Notes: generated from the letters alone by a model not told the origin. Counted from the stretch's first letter, positions 28,082 to 38,149 are shown. The stretch is 64,000 bases of DNA from Shewanella pneumatophori (GCF_023283895.1 NZ_JAKILB010000011.1:62001-126000); one strand, 5' to 3'. Numbers and translations are program-made.

Positions 28082-28759
28082 TTATTGCTCACCTTCGGTG
28101 TGCATAAATGGTGCATCACAACTAAAAGTCATTGGCTCTTTAGTGTAAGGGTGGCTAATCGTTAGTGACTGTGCGTGCAGTAATAGTCTTGGTGCTAGAC
28201 GTTTAGCTAATGGATCGGCATAAAAGTTATCGCCCAAAATTGGATGGCCTAATGCCATCATATGCACCCGCAGTTGATGCGAGCGCCCAGTAATAGGTGT
28301 GAGCTTAACTAAAGTCGAGCGTTTGCCATAGCTAATCACTTCATAATGAGTTTCTGAGGCTTTACCTATCTTATGGTCGACTTTTTGTTTAGGGCGGTTT
28401 GGCCAGTCACAAATTAGCGGTAAGTTCACCGTTCCATGAGGTTGCTTTACATGACCTGCGACTCGCGCGTAGTAGGTCTTTTGGGTTTCTCTATCTCTGA
28501 ACTGACGTTTTAGCTCAGATTCTGCACTGCGAATTAGCGCCACCACGATAACCCCAGAGGTTGCCATGTCTAAGCGGTGGACGATTTTTGCGTGAGGAAA
28601 CTCCGCTAATACGCGAGTATAAGTACTGTCAGCGTGCGCTGGATCTCGTCCTGGTACAGATAAAAGCCCCGATGGCTTATTGACCACCATGATATCTTTA
28701 TCTTGATGGAGGATTTCAAGCCAAGGCGAAGTCGGTGGAGAGTAGACAAAATCAGTCAT
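28082..28759 (-). CDS. rluA: rRNA/tRNA pseudouridine synthase RluA
   Basis: Makes pseudouridine at position 746 of 23S rRNA and position 32 of some tRNAs in E. coli. It has 225 residues. The catalytic Asp lies in VHRLDMATSGVIVVAL. Also present are NKPSGLLSVPGRD near the N-terminus, LICDWPNRPKQKVD, and LTPITGRSHQLRVHMMALGHPILGDNFYA. Resemblance to E. coli RluA extends over the whole length and there is no S4 domain, which separates it from RluC and RluD. It may be transcribed with the small membrane gene 106 bp upstream. Confidence 0.93.
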   Translation of the reverse strand: MTDFVYSPPTSPWLEILHQDKDIMVVNKPSGLLSVPGRDPAHADSTYTRVLAEFPHAKIVHRLDMATSGVIVVALIRSAESELKRQFRDRETQKTYYARVAGHVKQPHGTVNLPLICDWPNRPKQKVDHKIGKASETHYEVISYGKRSTLVKLTPITGRSHQLRVHMMALGHPILGDNFYADPLAKRLAPRLLLHAQSLTISHPYTKEPMTFSCDAPFMHTEGEQ

Positions 28760-28865
28760 GAGGCAACCTTATTAAAAATGCGCGGCAAAGATACCTCTTA
28801 GGCGCTTATCCATGCAAGCAGATTTGCCGATAAATCTAACCTTGGCTAAACCTGTGTTGTAGATG

Positions 28866-29156
28866 CTATGAAAAGCTGTTGCCGTTAACGTGCATTATCG
28901 CAAAAGTCCACACCACAAAGGCCAGTGCAGAGTGGATTAGGGCGTAAAAAGACTGATCGAGCCGTCCCATACTTCTGGCATCCCAAATCAGCATGCCATG
29001 TAAAAAGATAACAATTGGGAATAAGGTTAATAGCGGATAAAGACTAAGAACACTCGCATCGCCAAATATGAGTCGGCTTATTAGCGCCCAAACTACCATT
29101 AAGCCAGTGATTATCGGCGGAAGTGCGACTCGATATTGCTCTGGGTATGGAAACAT
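28866..29156 (-). CDS. Small conserved-looking membrane protein
   Basis: 96 residues with three hydrophobic segments (about 10-30, 36-54, 70-90) and a central GMLIWDARSMGRLDQSF loop. The family is not recognised. It is downstream of a methyltransferase gene (49-bp gap) in a leftward run of four genes. Confidence 0.6.
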   Translation of the reverse strand: MFPYPEQYRVALPPIITGLMVVWALISRLIFGDASVLSLYPLLTLFPIVIFLHGMLIWDARSMGRLDQSFYALIHSALAFVVWTFAIMHVNGNSFS

Positions 29157-29205
29157 ACTAGGCCTCTATTTTATGCTGAGTGAGTACTACATCATCTAAT
29201 AGGCT

Positions 29206-29724
29206 TTATGCCTTTGGCTTTTGCGCGATAAGCTGCGCTTTATAACTTGCCGAAGGTAATTCGCCGAATAGATCTTCAGCGTAATGCAGGCAGTGCCAGT
29301 TAGCAAATATTGCTTTTAATTCACCCGTTTTCAGTAAAAAGTTTGGGTTTCGTGGTCTGCCTATTTCAGCTTGTTTGGCGGTAAACGTTTCGTAAATAAT
29401 GTAGCCACCGGGCTTAATCGCTTCAATGATTTGAGGGAAGAGCGGGCGGTGTAGATAATTAAAAACCAATACAATGTCATATTGGTTTTTAGCAAGCTCT
29501 GGAGCGCTGCCATCTTCTAAGTTCCATTCAAGCAACTCTATGTTTGCAGGTGTGCTGAGTTCAAGTCGTGATAAATCTTGATCCAGATAAGTCACCGCGC
29601 AACCATTATTAGTAAACCATGCGCCGTTACGCCCACTACCACAGGCAAGATCTAACACTCTAAAGTGAGAAGGGATCTTGTCTAACAGTTTATCGAACTG
29701 GGTAATGAGCGGTGCATTATTCAT
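29206..29724 (-). CDS. Class I SAM-dependent methyltransferase
   Basis: 172 residues. The SAM-binding motif is FRVLDLACGSGRNGAWF, followed by the acidic loop VTYLDQDLSRLE, motif IV YDIVLVFNYLHRPLFPQII and GGYIIYETF. It resembles the TehB-like small methyltransferases, but the substrate cannot be deduced. It starts 3 bp after the upstream membrane-protein gene, so the two are translationally linked. Confidence 0.82.
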   Translation of the reverse strand: MNNAPLITQFDKLLDKIPSHFRVLDLACGSGRNGAWFTNNGCAVTYLDQDLSRLELSTPANIELLEWNLEDGSAPELAKNQYDIVLVFNYLHRPLFPQIIEAIKPGGYIIYETFTAKQAEIGRPRNPNFLLKTGELKAIFANWHCLHYAEDLFGELPSASYKAQLIAQKPKA

Positions 29725-29727
29725 GTT

Positions 29728-30138
29728 TTAGCCTTTTACTTCTTTTTTGGTTTTTATGCTACGGCCATGCACCACTGAAAAGTGGCGTAAACCCGAAGGT
29801 CCATGGGATACGATGACTGAGAGTAACACGATAGTGACCAATAGCTCGGGCTTATAGTTAGCAAGAGGAATAAATAGCAACAAGAGACCAATTTTAACCA
29901 AGGTGAGTACACCTTTTAGTTGGATAAGCCAACGCCAGTCGCGAACAATTTCCCATACCATTAACACTGAGCCCGTTGCCATAGCCATAATCCAATATGT
30001 TAGCCATTGCTCTTGAGGTACATTCAGTAAAATACCACCACCAGCACCTGTGATCCCTAAGATGTGAATCGCTCGAAGAGCTGTTTTTGAAAGGCGATGT
30101 ACTATAAATTGTTTTTCTGTTAGTTCTTTTCTAGCCAT
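29728..30138 (-). CDS. Hypothetical membrane protein
   Basis: 136 residues with about four hydrophobic segments (24-42, 48-64, 80-94, 100-113), a basic N-terminus (MARKELTEKQF) and a basic tail (RSIKTKKEVKG). The family is not recognised. It is the first gene of the leftward run with the methyltransferase and probably co-expressed with it. Confidence 0.65.
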   Translation of the reverse strand: MARKELTEKQFIVHRLSKTALRAIHILGITGAGGGILLNVPQEQWLTYWIMAMATGSVLMVWEIVRDWRWLIQLKGVLTLVKIGLLLLFIPLANYKPELLVTIVLLSVIVSHGPSGLRHFSVVHGRSIKTKKEVKG

Positions 30139-30600
30139 TTTGAAGGTTCTTGGGCGATGAGGTGTTGATAAATTTTATCAGGTATTTGCTAATTAAAAAG
30201 TGCTCAGTGATCACAAGCTCCAACAGCAACTGACTGAAGAGGTTAAAAAAAGCTCGCTTAATTACTATTCAGTTGATTTAGCGTAATTTTGTGAAGCAGA
30301 TATCTATACCTCTTAATAGATACTGTTATGCTAATAAACATATGCTTACTCCTTGCTGTAATTGGTATTTTCATGCTCAACCAATTGCTGCACTGACTTA
30401 AATAATCTGGAGAACGTATCCTTTCTCTATACAGATTTATTTGATAATTAAGCTGAAAAGCGAGCTGTCAGGAGCTCGCTTTTTATTTTGTCAAAATCCA
30501 TCGCTAGTAAACTGGCTCAGATTGACCCTCATCAAGACAAATCCCTTCATATCGCATAGACTGTTCAAGTTTTCTTCCTCTTTTAGCTAAGGTATCTACT
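30139..30600. other. Leader or intergenic region before ldhA with a rightward terminator
   Basis: 462 bp. An intrinsic terminator oriented rightward sits at 30456-30487, although no annotated gene on that strand precedes it. A 22-codon frame (30328-30396) encodes one hydrophobic helix but has no good ribosome site. The region may make a small RNA or an attenuated ldhA leader. Confidence 0.45.
30456..30487 (+). terminator. Orphan rightward terminator upstream of ldhA
   Basis: AAAAGCGAGCT (30456-30466), a 6-base loop, AGCTCGCTTTT (30473-30483), then a T-rich tract. The minus strand lacks a T run after the stem, so the direction is rightward. Confidence 0.8.
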
Positions 30601-31587
30601 ATGAAAATAGGCTTTTTTAGCGCCAAGCATTACGACATGCAGCATTTTGACCGTACCAACTCTGCGTTCGGCGCCGCTATTGAGTATTTTGATTACCGCT
30701 TGTGTATGCAAACCGTCAAGTTAGCCGAAGGCTTTGAGGTGGTTTGTGCGTTCGTAAACGACTCCCTGTGTGAAGAGGTGTTGGTTGAACTAGCAGCTGG
30801 TGGCACTAAGATTATCGCTATGCGCTGCGCGGGCTTTAATAATGTTGATTTGGCTGCCGCCGCTCGTTTAGGTATTAAAGTGGTAAATGTGCCTGCTTAT
30901 TCTCCTGAATCTGTTGCCGAGCATACTGTTGCATTAATGCTTACCTTGAACCGTAAAATCCATAAAGCCTATCAACGTACCCGCGACGCTAATTTTTCTC
31001 TTGATGGCCTAGTTGGTTTTAACATGCACGGTCGCACTGTTGGTGTTATCGGCACAGGTAAAATCGGTTTAGCCACGATTAAAGTGTTACAAGGTTTTGG
31101 CTGCACAGTGGTGGCTCACGACCCTTATCCTAACCAAGCTGTAATCGATTTAGGCGTCGAGTATTTGCCACTCGAGCAGCTTTATCCTATTTGCGATGTG
31201 ATTAGTTTGCATTGTCCGCTGACTGCAGATAACCATCATCTATTGAGTGAAGACAGTTTTAGCCAGATGAAACCAGGGGTTATGGTGATCAACACTAGCC
31301 GTGGTGGACTGCTAAATGCGCTAGATGCGATGGAAGCGCTTAAAACCGGCCAGTTAGGCTCTTTAGGTTTAGACGTTTATGAAAACGAAAAAGAGCTGTT
31401 TTTTGAAGATAAGTCGAGTGAAATCATTCAAGACGATGTATTTAGACGCTTATCAGCTTGTCACAATGTGATTTTTACTGGTCACCAAGCATTCTTAACT
31501 GAAGAAGCGTTAGGCGCGATAGCGCATACAACATTAAGTAATGTTAAACAGCTTCTTGCGGGAGAAGAGTGTCCTAACCAATTGTAA
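30601..31587 (+). CDS. ldhA: Fermentative D-lactate dehydrogenase
   Basis: NADH-dependent reduction of pyruvate to D-lactate, cytoplasmic. It has 328 residues. D-2-hydroxyacid dehydrogenase features are the substrate-binding Arg region (MRCAGFNNVDL), the Rossmann motif GVIGTGKIG with the acidic residue in AHDPYP, the catalytic Arg in NTSRGGLL, the Glu in YENEKELFFED, and the catalytic His in FTGHQAFLT. The LdhA subgroup is indicated by MKIGFFSAKHYDM and the ELFFEDKS segment. It follows a leader containing an orphan terminator, so expression may be attenuated. Confidence 0.94.
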   Translation: MKIGFFSAKHYDMQHFDRTNSAFGAAIEYFDYRLCMQTVKLAEGFEVVCAFVNDSLCEEVLVELAAGGTKIIAMRCAGFNNVDLAAAARLGIKVVNVPAYSPESVAEHTVALMLTLNRKIHKAYQRTRDANFSLDGLVGFNMHGRTVGVIGTGKIGLATIKVLQGFGCTVVAHDPYPNQAVIDLGVEYLPLEQLYPICDVISLHCPLTADNHHLLSEDSFSQMKPGVMVINTSRGGLLNALDAMEALKTGQLGSLGLDVYENEKELFFEDKSSEIIQDDVFRRLSACHNVIFTGHQAFLTEEALGAIAHTTLSNVKQLLAGEECPNQL

Positions 31588-31754
31588 AGATGCCTGTGAG
31601 TTGCCAGCATGCATCAAATGCAGGCTGGCAACCTACTTGTTTATAAACGAGCACTAAAGTGATTCATACTAGACTGCATAATTTCAGCTAGATTTGAGCG
31701 GACACCTCTAGCTGATAACAGTCTAAACATAAGAAAAGCGACTAAGGAAAGCCG

Positions 31755-32492
31755 ATGATCATTACTCAAGAAGTCCATGATATATCTACTGCAACGGGAC
31801 CGATGCGAACCTATCTTTATCGTCCTGATTGTGAAGGTCAGTTTGCGACGATTATTTTCTATTCTGAAATTTTTCAGCAAACCGCACCGATTGCTAGAGC
31901 GGCAGCCATTTTGGCTGGTCACGGCTTTGTGGTGTTAGTTCCAGAAGTCTTCCATGAACTAAACCCGATAGGCACGGTGCTTGAATACGATGATGTGGGA
32001 AAAGACAAAGGTAATGCTGATAAGTTTACTAAACCCTTAGAGCAACACGATAGCGATACTGAAGCGTTAGTCGATTTTGCTCGAAGTATGAGCTTTTGTA
32101 GTAGCAATATCGGTAGTATGGGGGTATGTATTGGCGGTCATTTAGCTTATCGTGCAGCGCTTAACCCTGACATTCAAGGAGCATTTTGCTTATATCCAAC
32201 CGATATTCACTCAAATACCTTACCCTGCGTTAAAGGTAATGACTCATTAACTCGAACTGGTGATATTGCTGCTGAGTTAGTGCTGGTATTTGGTAAGCAA
32301 GATCCTCACGTATCAAGTGAAGGGCGCAAGGTTATTTATGACAAACTTGAGGCGACAGAGCGAAAGTTCAACTGGTTGGAAGTAAACGCACAGCATGCCT
32401 TTATGCGTGATGAGGGCGATCGATACGATCCTGCGTTAGCGCTGCAAATGTATTTGCAAGCGGTGGCATTTTTTCAGCGAACCTTAAAGTAG
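31755..32492 (+). CDS. Dienelactone hydrolase-family protein
   Basis: Alpha/beta hydrolase of 245 residues. The nucleophile is a cysteine in GVCIGGH, as in dienelactone hydrolases (G-x-C-x-G-G). The acid probably lies in VFGKQDPHV and the His in NAQHAFMRDEGDRYD. The real substrate is uncertain; many members are general esterases. A convergent terminator with the lipoprotein gene follows. Confidence 0.85.
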   Translation: MIITQEVHDISTATGPMRTYLYRPDCEGQFATIIFYSEIFQQTAPIARAAAILAGHGFVVLVPEVFHELNPIGTVLEYDDVGKDKGNADKFTKPLEQHDSDTEALVDFARSMSFCSSNIGSMGVCIGGHLAYRAALNPDIQGAFCLYPTDIHSNTLPCVKGNDSLTRTGDIAAELVLVFGKQDPHVSSEGRKVIYDKLEATERKFNWLEVNAQHAFMRDEGDRYDPALALQMYLQAVAFFQRTLK

Positions 32493-32511
32493 TTTTTTAC
32501 CGGTTTCAGCT

Positions 32512-32550
32512 AAAAAAAAGGGGCGAGTCATTACTGACTCGCCCCTTTTC
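32512..32550. terminator. Bidirectional terminator
   Basis: GGGGCGAGTCA (32520-32530) pairs with TGACTCGCCCC (32535-32545), with an A run before and T run after. It lies between convergent genes. Confidence 0.92.
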
Positions 32551-32569
32551 ATTGTGTTCAAACTCGATA

Positions 32570-33094
32570 TTAACCTTGCTGGTAAGCAGCTAGCTCTGCA
32601 GTGCTAACACGTGCAATAAAGGCATTGTCTAGGTAGAAATCAACATGGTCATTATCTTTAACGCCTGACATCACTTGCTGGCTGCCGTCTTCATAAACAA
32701 GCGTCATAGCTAAAGTGTTTTCGTCAGTTGCAACCATTGAAGCGCTAGTTAGTTTAACGTTCTTTAATGGTGCAGTTGTTAGATCGCCATCAATATGCTG
32801 GTTTACTTTGAAAATAGCTTCAACTGGCATATCAACTACAGCAGGAGAACGGCCAGTAATAGGGTTAGTACCAGTCCAGAATTCGATGCTGTTAATAATA
32901 AATAGATCGCCTGTTGCTGCGAAACCATAGATAGGGCTTAGTAGCATGAATAAGCCTGCACGACCGTAACGGTTATCTACTGCGCTTAAGTTAGCTTTAG
33001 TTACCATGGCGCTTAGACCCATTTGGCCCATACAACCGGTTAGTTGAGTGCTTAATACTGCAGTTAGTGCGATAGCTGAGATTGTCTTTTTCAT
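32570..33094 (-). CDS. DUF3332-like lipoprotein
   Basis: 174 residues with a lipoprotein signal (LSTQLTGC, lipid-modified Cys at about 21). A hydrophobic stretch GRAGLFMLLSPIYGFAATGDLFIINSIEFWTGTNPI follows, then a polar C-terminal half with EAIFKVNQHIDG. This looks like the DUF3332 group, of unknown function. It is predicted to sit in the outer membrane or periplasm. Confidence 0.7.
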   Translation of the reverse strand: MKKTISAIALTAVLSTQLTGCMGQMGLSAMVTKANLSAVDNRYGRAGLFMLLSPIYGFAATGDLFIINSIEFWTGTNPITGRSPAVVDMPVEAIFKVNQHIDGDLTTAPLKNVKLTSASMVATDENTLAMTLVYEDGSQQVMSGVKDNDHVDFYLDNAFIARVSTAELAAYQQG

Positions 33095-33389
33095 TGATCT
33101 ATTTGATTGAATTGAGATTGGCGCAGATTGTATGTAACACCAAAAAATGAAACGTGAACCAAGTCACAAATCTAGGTTGGGTATTTGTTGGGTTTGTATC
33201 GGCGTTTGCTTGTTATGTGGCGGTTTTGCGATGTTTGCTTCGAGCTTGGATTAACTGTGTCTTTAAGTGGGTTGATGTGTTCATCTTGTTGTGTGGGAGC
33301 GGGTTGATACTTGCGCTAACACTGAGGTGTTAGGCGTTTTACTCTAGAGATAATTAACGCATAATAGCGCCCCAATTACTGGAGAGCGT

Positions 33390-34133
33390 ATGTCAGATTA
33401 TCAAGTTTTACATCAAACCAAAGATGAATATGGTCCACTTATCGTGCTAGAAGATAAAGAAACACGGATCTTAGCTTTTGGTGAAAACGATGAGCAAAGT
33501 AAATTGCTCAAGGCAACGCCTCATATTCCGCAACACACCTATGTGCAAGCTATGTTATTGGTGCTGCTATATAGCCAGCCCAAAAGTGCAATTGTATTGG
33601 GCCTAGGTGGCGGTGGACTGATCCATGCGCTACGCCACTTTGATGCTGGCATTAAATTAACTGCAGTAGAGCTAAGAAGCGAAGTGATTGAACTTGCTAA
33701 GCGCTACTTTCAGTTACCACTCAGTAAAAAGCTAAAAGTTATCCATCAAGATGCCAAGCAGTTTTTAGCAGCTGCAGATCATAAGCGGGTCGATGTCGTA
33801 TTTACTGATATTTACAGCGCAGAAGGCGTTGATGCTGCGCAAGTATCAGAAGCGTTTATTGCTCAGTGCGCCGCATTGATTAAAGCTGATGGTTATTTGG
33901 TATTAAATTGCTGGAAAGAGCACAGCCAAAACCGCGAGTTACTCAGCTACCTTAATATGCATTTCGCGGAAGTGCGTGCATGCTTAACTGGCAGCGGTAA
34001 CTGGGTTGTGTTTGCTGGCAAGGTTAAGCGAGATATTAGTGCTAGTGCCCTTAAAACCAAAGCCCAGTCGCTGTCGCAACAACTTGATTTTCAATTGGCA
34101 CGCTCACTTACACGTTTTGACGTGTGGGAGTAG
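33390..34133 (+). CDS. Spermidine synthase-like methyltransferase-fold protein
   Basis: 247 residues. The polyamine-synthase Rossmann fold is indicated by SAIVLGLGGGGLIHALRH, TAVELRSEVIELAKRYF, KVIHQDAKQFL and VDVVFTDIYSAEGVDA. The usual SpeE N-terminal beta domain is reduced, and the gatekeeper Tyr/Asp pattern is not the standard one. It may be a spermidine-synthase-like protein of another function. It stands alone, with a hairpin after the stop. Confidence 0.75.
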   Translation: MSDYQVLHQTKDEYGPLIVLEDKETRILAFGENDEQSKLLKATPHIPQHTYVQAMLLVLLYSQPKSAIVLGLGGGGLIHALRHFDAGIKLTAVELRSEVIELAKRYFQLPLSKKLKVIHQDAKQFLAAADHKRVDVVFTDIYSAEGVDAAQVSEAFIAQCAALIKADGYLVLNCWKEHSQNRELLSYLNMHFAEVRACLTGSGNWVVFAGKVKRDISASALKTKAQSLSQQLDFQLARSLTRFDVWE

Positions 34134-34149
34134 TGCTCGTCAGTAGTTA

Positions 34150-34185
34150 AGCTTACTAGCTTTCTCGAGCTAGTAAGCTGTCTTT
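34150..34185 (+). terminator. Hairpin terminator after the spermidine-synthase-like gene
   Basis: Perfect 12-bp stem AGCTTACTAGCT/AGCTAGTAAGCT with a 6-base loop. The T tract is weak (GTCTTTAGG), so efficiency is uncertain. Confidence 0.6.
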
Positions 34186-34498
34186 AGGCCCGCTTTATAT
34201 TCCATCTCGTTTCTCCTCCGATTTTACTATTCACTGTATTTATAAACGCTTATCTATTAATGGCCGTTTCACTACGGTGCAGTAAGTGCTGCTTTCCCTG
34301 CATATCATTGGGTTGTTAATCCTATTCGGATTTTTAGATTAGGATGATAGCTTTTACCCGTTATCTTTAATTTCTTTGCTCCGCTATTATTCTCACATCG
34401 CAAACGAACTGGCTTTTAGGGACTCATCATCACTCACCCAGTTTGTTGAATTTAAAGAAAAAGTATTTTTATTTTTTATTATTAAAATGGAGCATTAC
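34186..34498 (+). promoter_or_regulatory. ahpC promoter region
   Basis: 313 bp without a gene. An inverted repeat ATCCTA (34319-34324) / TAGGAT (34340-34345) and ATAG-containing text just after it (34347 on) lie about 150 bp before ahpC. An OxyR site is plausible for this gene, but the text matches the OxyR consensus only in part. Confidence 0.35.
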
Positions 34499-35068
34499 AT
34501 GCATCAGTCAATCATCAACTCTACAATCAAGCCATTTTCAGCAACTGCTTTCCACAACGGTGATTTCCACCCAGTGACAGAGCAAGACTTACTAGGTAAG
34601 TGGTCAGTTGTTTTCTTCTACCCTGCTGACTTTACGTTTGTATGTCCTACTGAATTAGGTGACATGGCTGACCATTACGAGAAGCTACAGTCTATGGGCG
34701 TTGAAGTGTACTCAGTATCAACTGATACTCACTTTACTCACAAAGCATGGCACGCAAGCTCTGACACCATCAACAAGATCCAGTACCCAATGATTGGTGA
34801 CCCAACTGGTACTATCACACGCAACTTCGGTGTGATGATTGAAGAAGATGGTCTAGCACTACGCGGCACATTTGTTATCAACCCAGAAGGTGAAATCAAA
34901 GTTGCTGAAGTTCATGACCTAGGTATTGGTCGCAGTGCAGCAGAGCTAGTTCGTAAAATTCAAGCTGCTCAGTATGTAGCGACTCACGACGGTGAAGTTT
35001 GCCCAGCAGCATGGCAGCCAGGTGAAGAAACACTTGCTCCATCAATCGACCTAGTTGGTAAGATTTAA
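34499..35068 (+). CDS. ahpC: Alkyl hydroperoxide reductase peroxiredoxin subunit
   Basis: Reduces hydrogen peroxide and organic peroxides. It has 189 residues from the ATG at 34499, chosen because GGAG sits 6 bases upstream and the family begins at about this point. The open frame extends upstream without homology. The peroxidatic Cys lies in [13 protein letters not shown] and the resolving Cys in GEVCPAAW, so it is a typical 2-Cys peroxiredoxin of the AhpC1 group. AhpF, its reductant, is encoded next, after a 287-bp gap that suggests a separate or extended transcript. Confidence 0.97.
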   Translation: MHQSIINSTIKPFSATAFHNGDFHPVTEQDLLGKWSVVFFYPADFTFVCPTELGDMADHYEKLQSMGVEVYSVSTDTHFTHKAWHASSDTINKIQYPMIGDPTGTITRNFGVMIEEDGLALRGTFVINPEGEIKVAEVHDLGIGRSAAELVRKIQAAQYVATHDGEVCPAAWQPGEETLAPSIDLVGKI

Positions 35069-35355
35069 TCGTAAAAAGTTAAGGTAAGCCTGATGGCAGC
35101 GCGTTAGTAAGCCCCCACCTCTTGCTAACGCAATAAGCAACCATTAGTCGGTTTCATCTCCTTAATTATATTGTTCAGCCTTGCTTCCCCCCTGATGTTG
35201 AGGCTGAACAGTTTTTATTATTAATACTTAATAGCCGCTACACCTTTTATTTTCATTATCACTTTTTATTTTTGTTATCTCTAGGCGCTGCTTGCGACAC
35301 CTGCTGCCTCTAGAACGAGTATTGAACAACAGAATCAGATTATTTAGGAGCCATC

Positions 35356-36930
35356 ATGTTAGATGCAAACGTAAAGAACCAACTGAATACTTATTTGCAA
35401 AACCTCAAGCATCCAGTTGAGCTGGTTGTGTCTGCTGATGACAGCAAAAAAGCTCAAGAGCTTAAGTCACTGGCAGCTGATATTGATAGTTTGTCAGCTC
35501 TTATTTCGGTAACTGAGCAACAAGGTGAGCGCACGCCATCTATGGCAGTGGTTAACCCTGCTCTGGGCTCGAAAATCACTTTTGCTGGCTTACCTATGGG
35601 GCATGAGTTCACCTCATTAGTACTTGCACTGCTGCATAGTGGGGGTCACCCAATTAAGCTTGATAGCGATGTTATTGAGCAAATCCGTCAGCTGTCGGGT
35701 GAATATCGTTTTGAAACGTATGTGTCATTAAGCTGTCAGACTTGCCCTGAGGTTGTGCAAGCGCTGAACATGATGGCGGCAATTAATCCAAACATTACTA
35801 ACGTAATGATTGATGGCTCATTGTTCCAAGATGAAGTGAATGAACGCAATATCATGGCTGTGCCATCTGTGTATCTAAATGGCGAGCAATTCTCAATGGG
35901 CGCAATCAGCACGGTTGAGATCTTGAATAAGTTAGATGTTAATGCCGCTGGCAGAAAAGCAGAGCAGCTTAATCAAAAAGAGGCATTTGATGTTTTAGTC
36001 GTTGGCGGTGGCCCTGCTGGTGCGTCGGCAGCAATTTATGCGGCACGTAAAGGTTTACGTACGGGTATTGTTGCTGACAAGTTTGGTGGTCAAGTTGCTG
36101 AAACCGTTGGCATTGAGAACTTTATCTCAGTTAAAGCGACCGAAGGACCAAAGCTGGTGGCAAACCTAGAGGCGCACGTACATGAATATGACGTCGATAT
36201 CATGGATAACCAACGCGCATTAAGCCTAAAGTCTGGCGAGCTATTTGAATTAGAGCTTGAAAGCGGCGCAGTGCTGCGTAGTAAAACAGTGTTGTTAGCG
36301 ACCGGTGCTCGCTGGCGTGAAATGAACGTTCCGGGTGAGCAAGAGTATCGTGGCAGTGGTGTGGCATATTGCCCACACTGTGACGGCCCACTGTTTAAAG
36401 GTAAGCGTGTCGCGGTGATCGGTGGTGGTAACTCGGGTATTGAAGCGGCAATCGATTTGGCCAATATCGTTGAGCACGTTACTGTACTTGAGTTTGATAA
36501 GTCACTGCGCGCTGATGAAGTTTTACAGCGTAAAGCTAAATCAATGGGTAATATTGAGATTATTACTCAAGCGATGACCACAGAAGTTACTGGTGATGGT
36601 AAGCGCGTAAACGGTTTAAATTATACTGACCGCGCAACAGGTGAGAGTCATCATGTTGAACTTGCAGGGATCTTTGTGCAAATCGGCTTAGTGCCAAACT
36701 CAGAGTGGTTAAAAGACACTATCGATATGACGGCTCGCGGTGAAATCATTGTTGACGCTAAAGGTGAAACCTCATTACCAGGTGTATTTGCGGCAGGCGA
36801 TGTGACTAATTCAGCTTATAAGCAGATTATTATTGCCATGGGCAGCGGCGCAACAGCATCACTTGGTGCATTCGATTACCTTATTCGCCACAATGTTGAC
36901 GATTTAGACACCAGTAGTGTTGCAGCCTAA
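35356..36930 (+). CDS. ahpF: Alkyl hydroperoxide reductase flavoprotein subunit
   Basis: Recycles AhpC with NADH. It has 524 residues. The N-terminal tandem thioredoxin-fold domain has its redox pair in SCQTCPE. A thioredoxin-reductase-like part follows, with FAD motif [19 protein letters not shown], active-site CPHC in [16 protein letters not shown] motif [16 protein letters not shown] and terminal FAD segment [15 protein letters not shown]. All redox cysteines are present. The ATG follows a TTTAGGAGCC ribosome site. A terminator follows the gene. Confidence 0.97.
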   Translation: MLDANVKNQLNTYLQNLKHPVELVVSADDSKKAQELKSLAADIDSLSALISVTEQQGERTPSMAVVNPALGSKITFAGLPMGHEFTSLVLALLHSGGHPIKLDSDVIEQIRQLSGEYRFETYVSLSCQTCPEVVQALNMMAAINPNITNVMIDGSLFQDEVNERNIMAVPSVYLNGEQFSMGAISTVEILNKLDVNAAGRKAEQLNQKEAFDVLVVGGGPAGASAAIYAARKGLRTGIVADKFGGQVAETVGIENFISVKATEGPKLVANLEAHVHEYDVDIMDNQRALSLKSGELFELELESGAVLRSKTVLLATGARWREMNVPGEQEYRGSGVAYCPHCDGPLFKGKRVAVIGGGNSGIEAAIDLANIVEHVTVLEFDKSLRADEVLQRKAKSMGNIEIITQAMTTEVTGDGKRVNGLNYTDRATGESHHVELAGIFVQIGLVPNSEWLKDTIDMTARGEIIVDAKGETSLPGVFAAGDVTNSAYKQIIIAMGSGATASLGAFDYLIRHNVDDLDTSSVAA

Positions 36931-36949
36931 AGTGATTAATCGTTAGTAT

Positions 36950-36978
36950 AAAGCCAGCAAGACGCTGGCTTTTTTTAT
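36950..36978 (+). terminator. Terminator of ahpF
   Basis: AAGCCAGC/GCTGGCTT stem with a 5-base loop, then a run of T. Confidence 0.88.
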
Positions 36979-37009
36979 GCGAGTCAAAGACAAAAATGGA
37001 AGTAGCAAA

Positions 37010-38149
37010 ATGGCTCTGAATTCACACCGGTATCAAGCGCAATTAAAACGTGAAACCTTCACGATTTTAAAACGTGGTATTTTATGGGCAAGCTATGTCA
37101 GTTTTGCCATGCTATTTGTTGTGCTAACAAATGCTTACTACTTTGATAAGCATTATTATGATGCGGGTGCATTGTTTATTAAATTGGTGCCGTTAGCAGC
37201 TGTTTTAGGCTTAGGTTTGTATACAGTAAAAAGCAAAGGCCTATTTAAAATTACCGTTATACAAACTTATGTCTACCTAGGTCTGTTGGTGAGCTCATGG
37301 AGCCTAGTGCTGGTATCGTTGGCTTTTTTATCTGAGCAAAACATGCCAGGTGTGGAGTCTCTGGCGGATATTTTAGTGCTGGTATTTGCACTCGCTTTAT
37401 TCCCACATCGCAATATTATGGTCAGTGTGATCTTGCCATTCCTTGCGTTTAGCGCGATTTATCACTCACTACAATTCTCTGAGGCTATTGTTTATCCTCT
37501 AACTAAGTTTTTGTGTTTCTTAATGATTATTTTATCAGGTCAGAAAATTATAGCGGGTTGGTTTTTCAAAGCTGTAGTGCGCAATATTGAGAAAAAGAAA
37601 TTATTAAGCCAGTTTAAACGCTTAGCATTGATCGATGGTTTGACAAATATTAGTAACCGACGCCATTTTGATGATGTGTTACTGCAAGAAAGCAAAGCCG
37701 CTGCGCGTAATCAGCAGCCATTGAGTATTATTTTATTAGACATCGACTATTTTAAACCGCTAAACGATACCTTAGGTCATCAAGTTGGTGATGAATACTT
37801 GGTAAAAGTGGCTGAGCTATTAAATCAAGCTCTTGAACGTCCAAGGGATTTAGTCGCGAGATATGGCGGCGAAGAGTTTGTGATGGTACTGCCTAATACA
37901 GACTTGCATGGTGCAAACTGCGTTGCAGCAAAAGTTCAGCAGATGTTGCACGAAGAGAAGTTAAGCCACCCGAGTTCGGCTGTGGCTAAATACATCACGG
38001 TCTCTCAGGGGATAGCGTTGTGGCAAGCACCAGAGGTACCGAGTAGCTTGTTAGAAAGGGCTGATAGCATGCTTTATCAAGCTAAAGCGAATGGTAGAGA
38101 CGGCTTTGTTTCACAAACAGAGCCAGTCTCAAATAAGCAGGTTGTTTAA
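37010..38149 (+). CDS. Membrane-bound diguanylate cyclase
   Basis: Synthesises cyclic di-GMP. It has 379 residues from the ATG at 37010, preferred because GGAAG precedes it at good spacing; the frame also opens at 36977 inside the ahpF terminator tail. About six hydrophobic segments fill residues 20-185, then a GGDEF domain. The active-site motif is GGEEF (RYGGEEFVMVLP), intact. RxxD (RPRD) five residues before it is a product-inhibition I-site. The metal site is LLDIDYFKPLND. The input signal of the membrane domain is unknown. Its stop overlaps the end of the convergent YjfB-like gene by 4 bp. Confidence 0.92.
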   Translation: MALNSHRYQAQLKRETFTILKRGILWASYVSFAMLFVVLTNAYYFDKHYYDAGALFIKLVPLAAVLGLGLYTVKSKGLFKITVIQTYVYLGLLVSSWSLVLVSLAFLSEQNMPGVESLADILVLVFALALFPHRNIMVSVILPFLAFSAIYHSLQFSEAIVYPLTKFLCFLMIILSGQKIIAGWFFKAVVRNIEKKKLLSQFKRLALIDGLTNISNRRHFDDVLLQESKAAARNQQPLSIILLDIDYFKPLNDTLGHQVGDEYLVKVAELLNQALERPRDLVARYGGEEFVMVLPNTDLHGANCVAAKVQQMLHEEKLSHPSSAVAKYITVSQGIALWQAPEVPSSLLERADSMLYQAKANGRDGFVSQTEPVSNKQVV

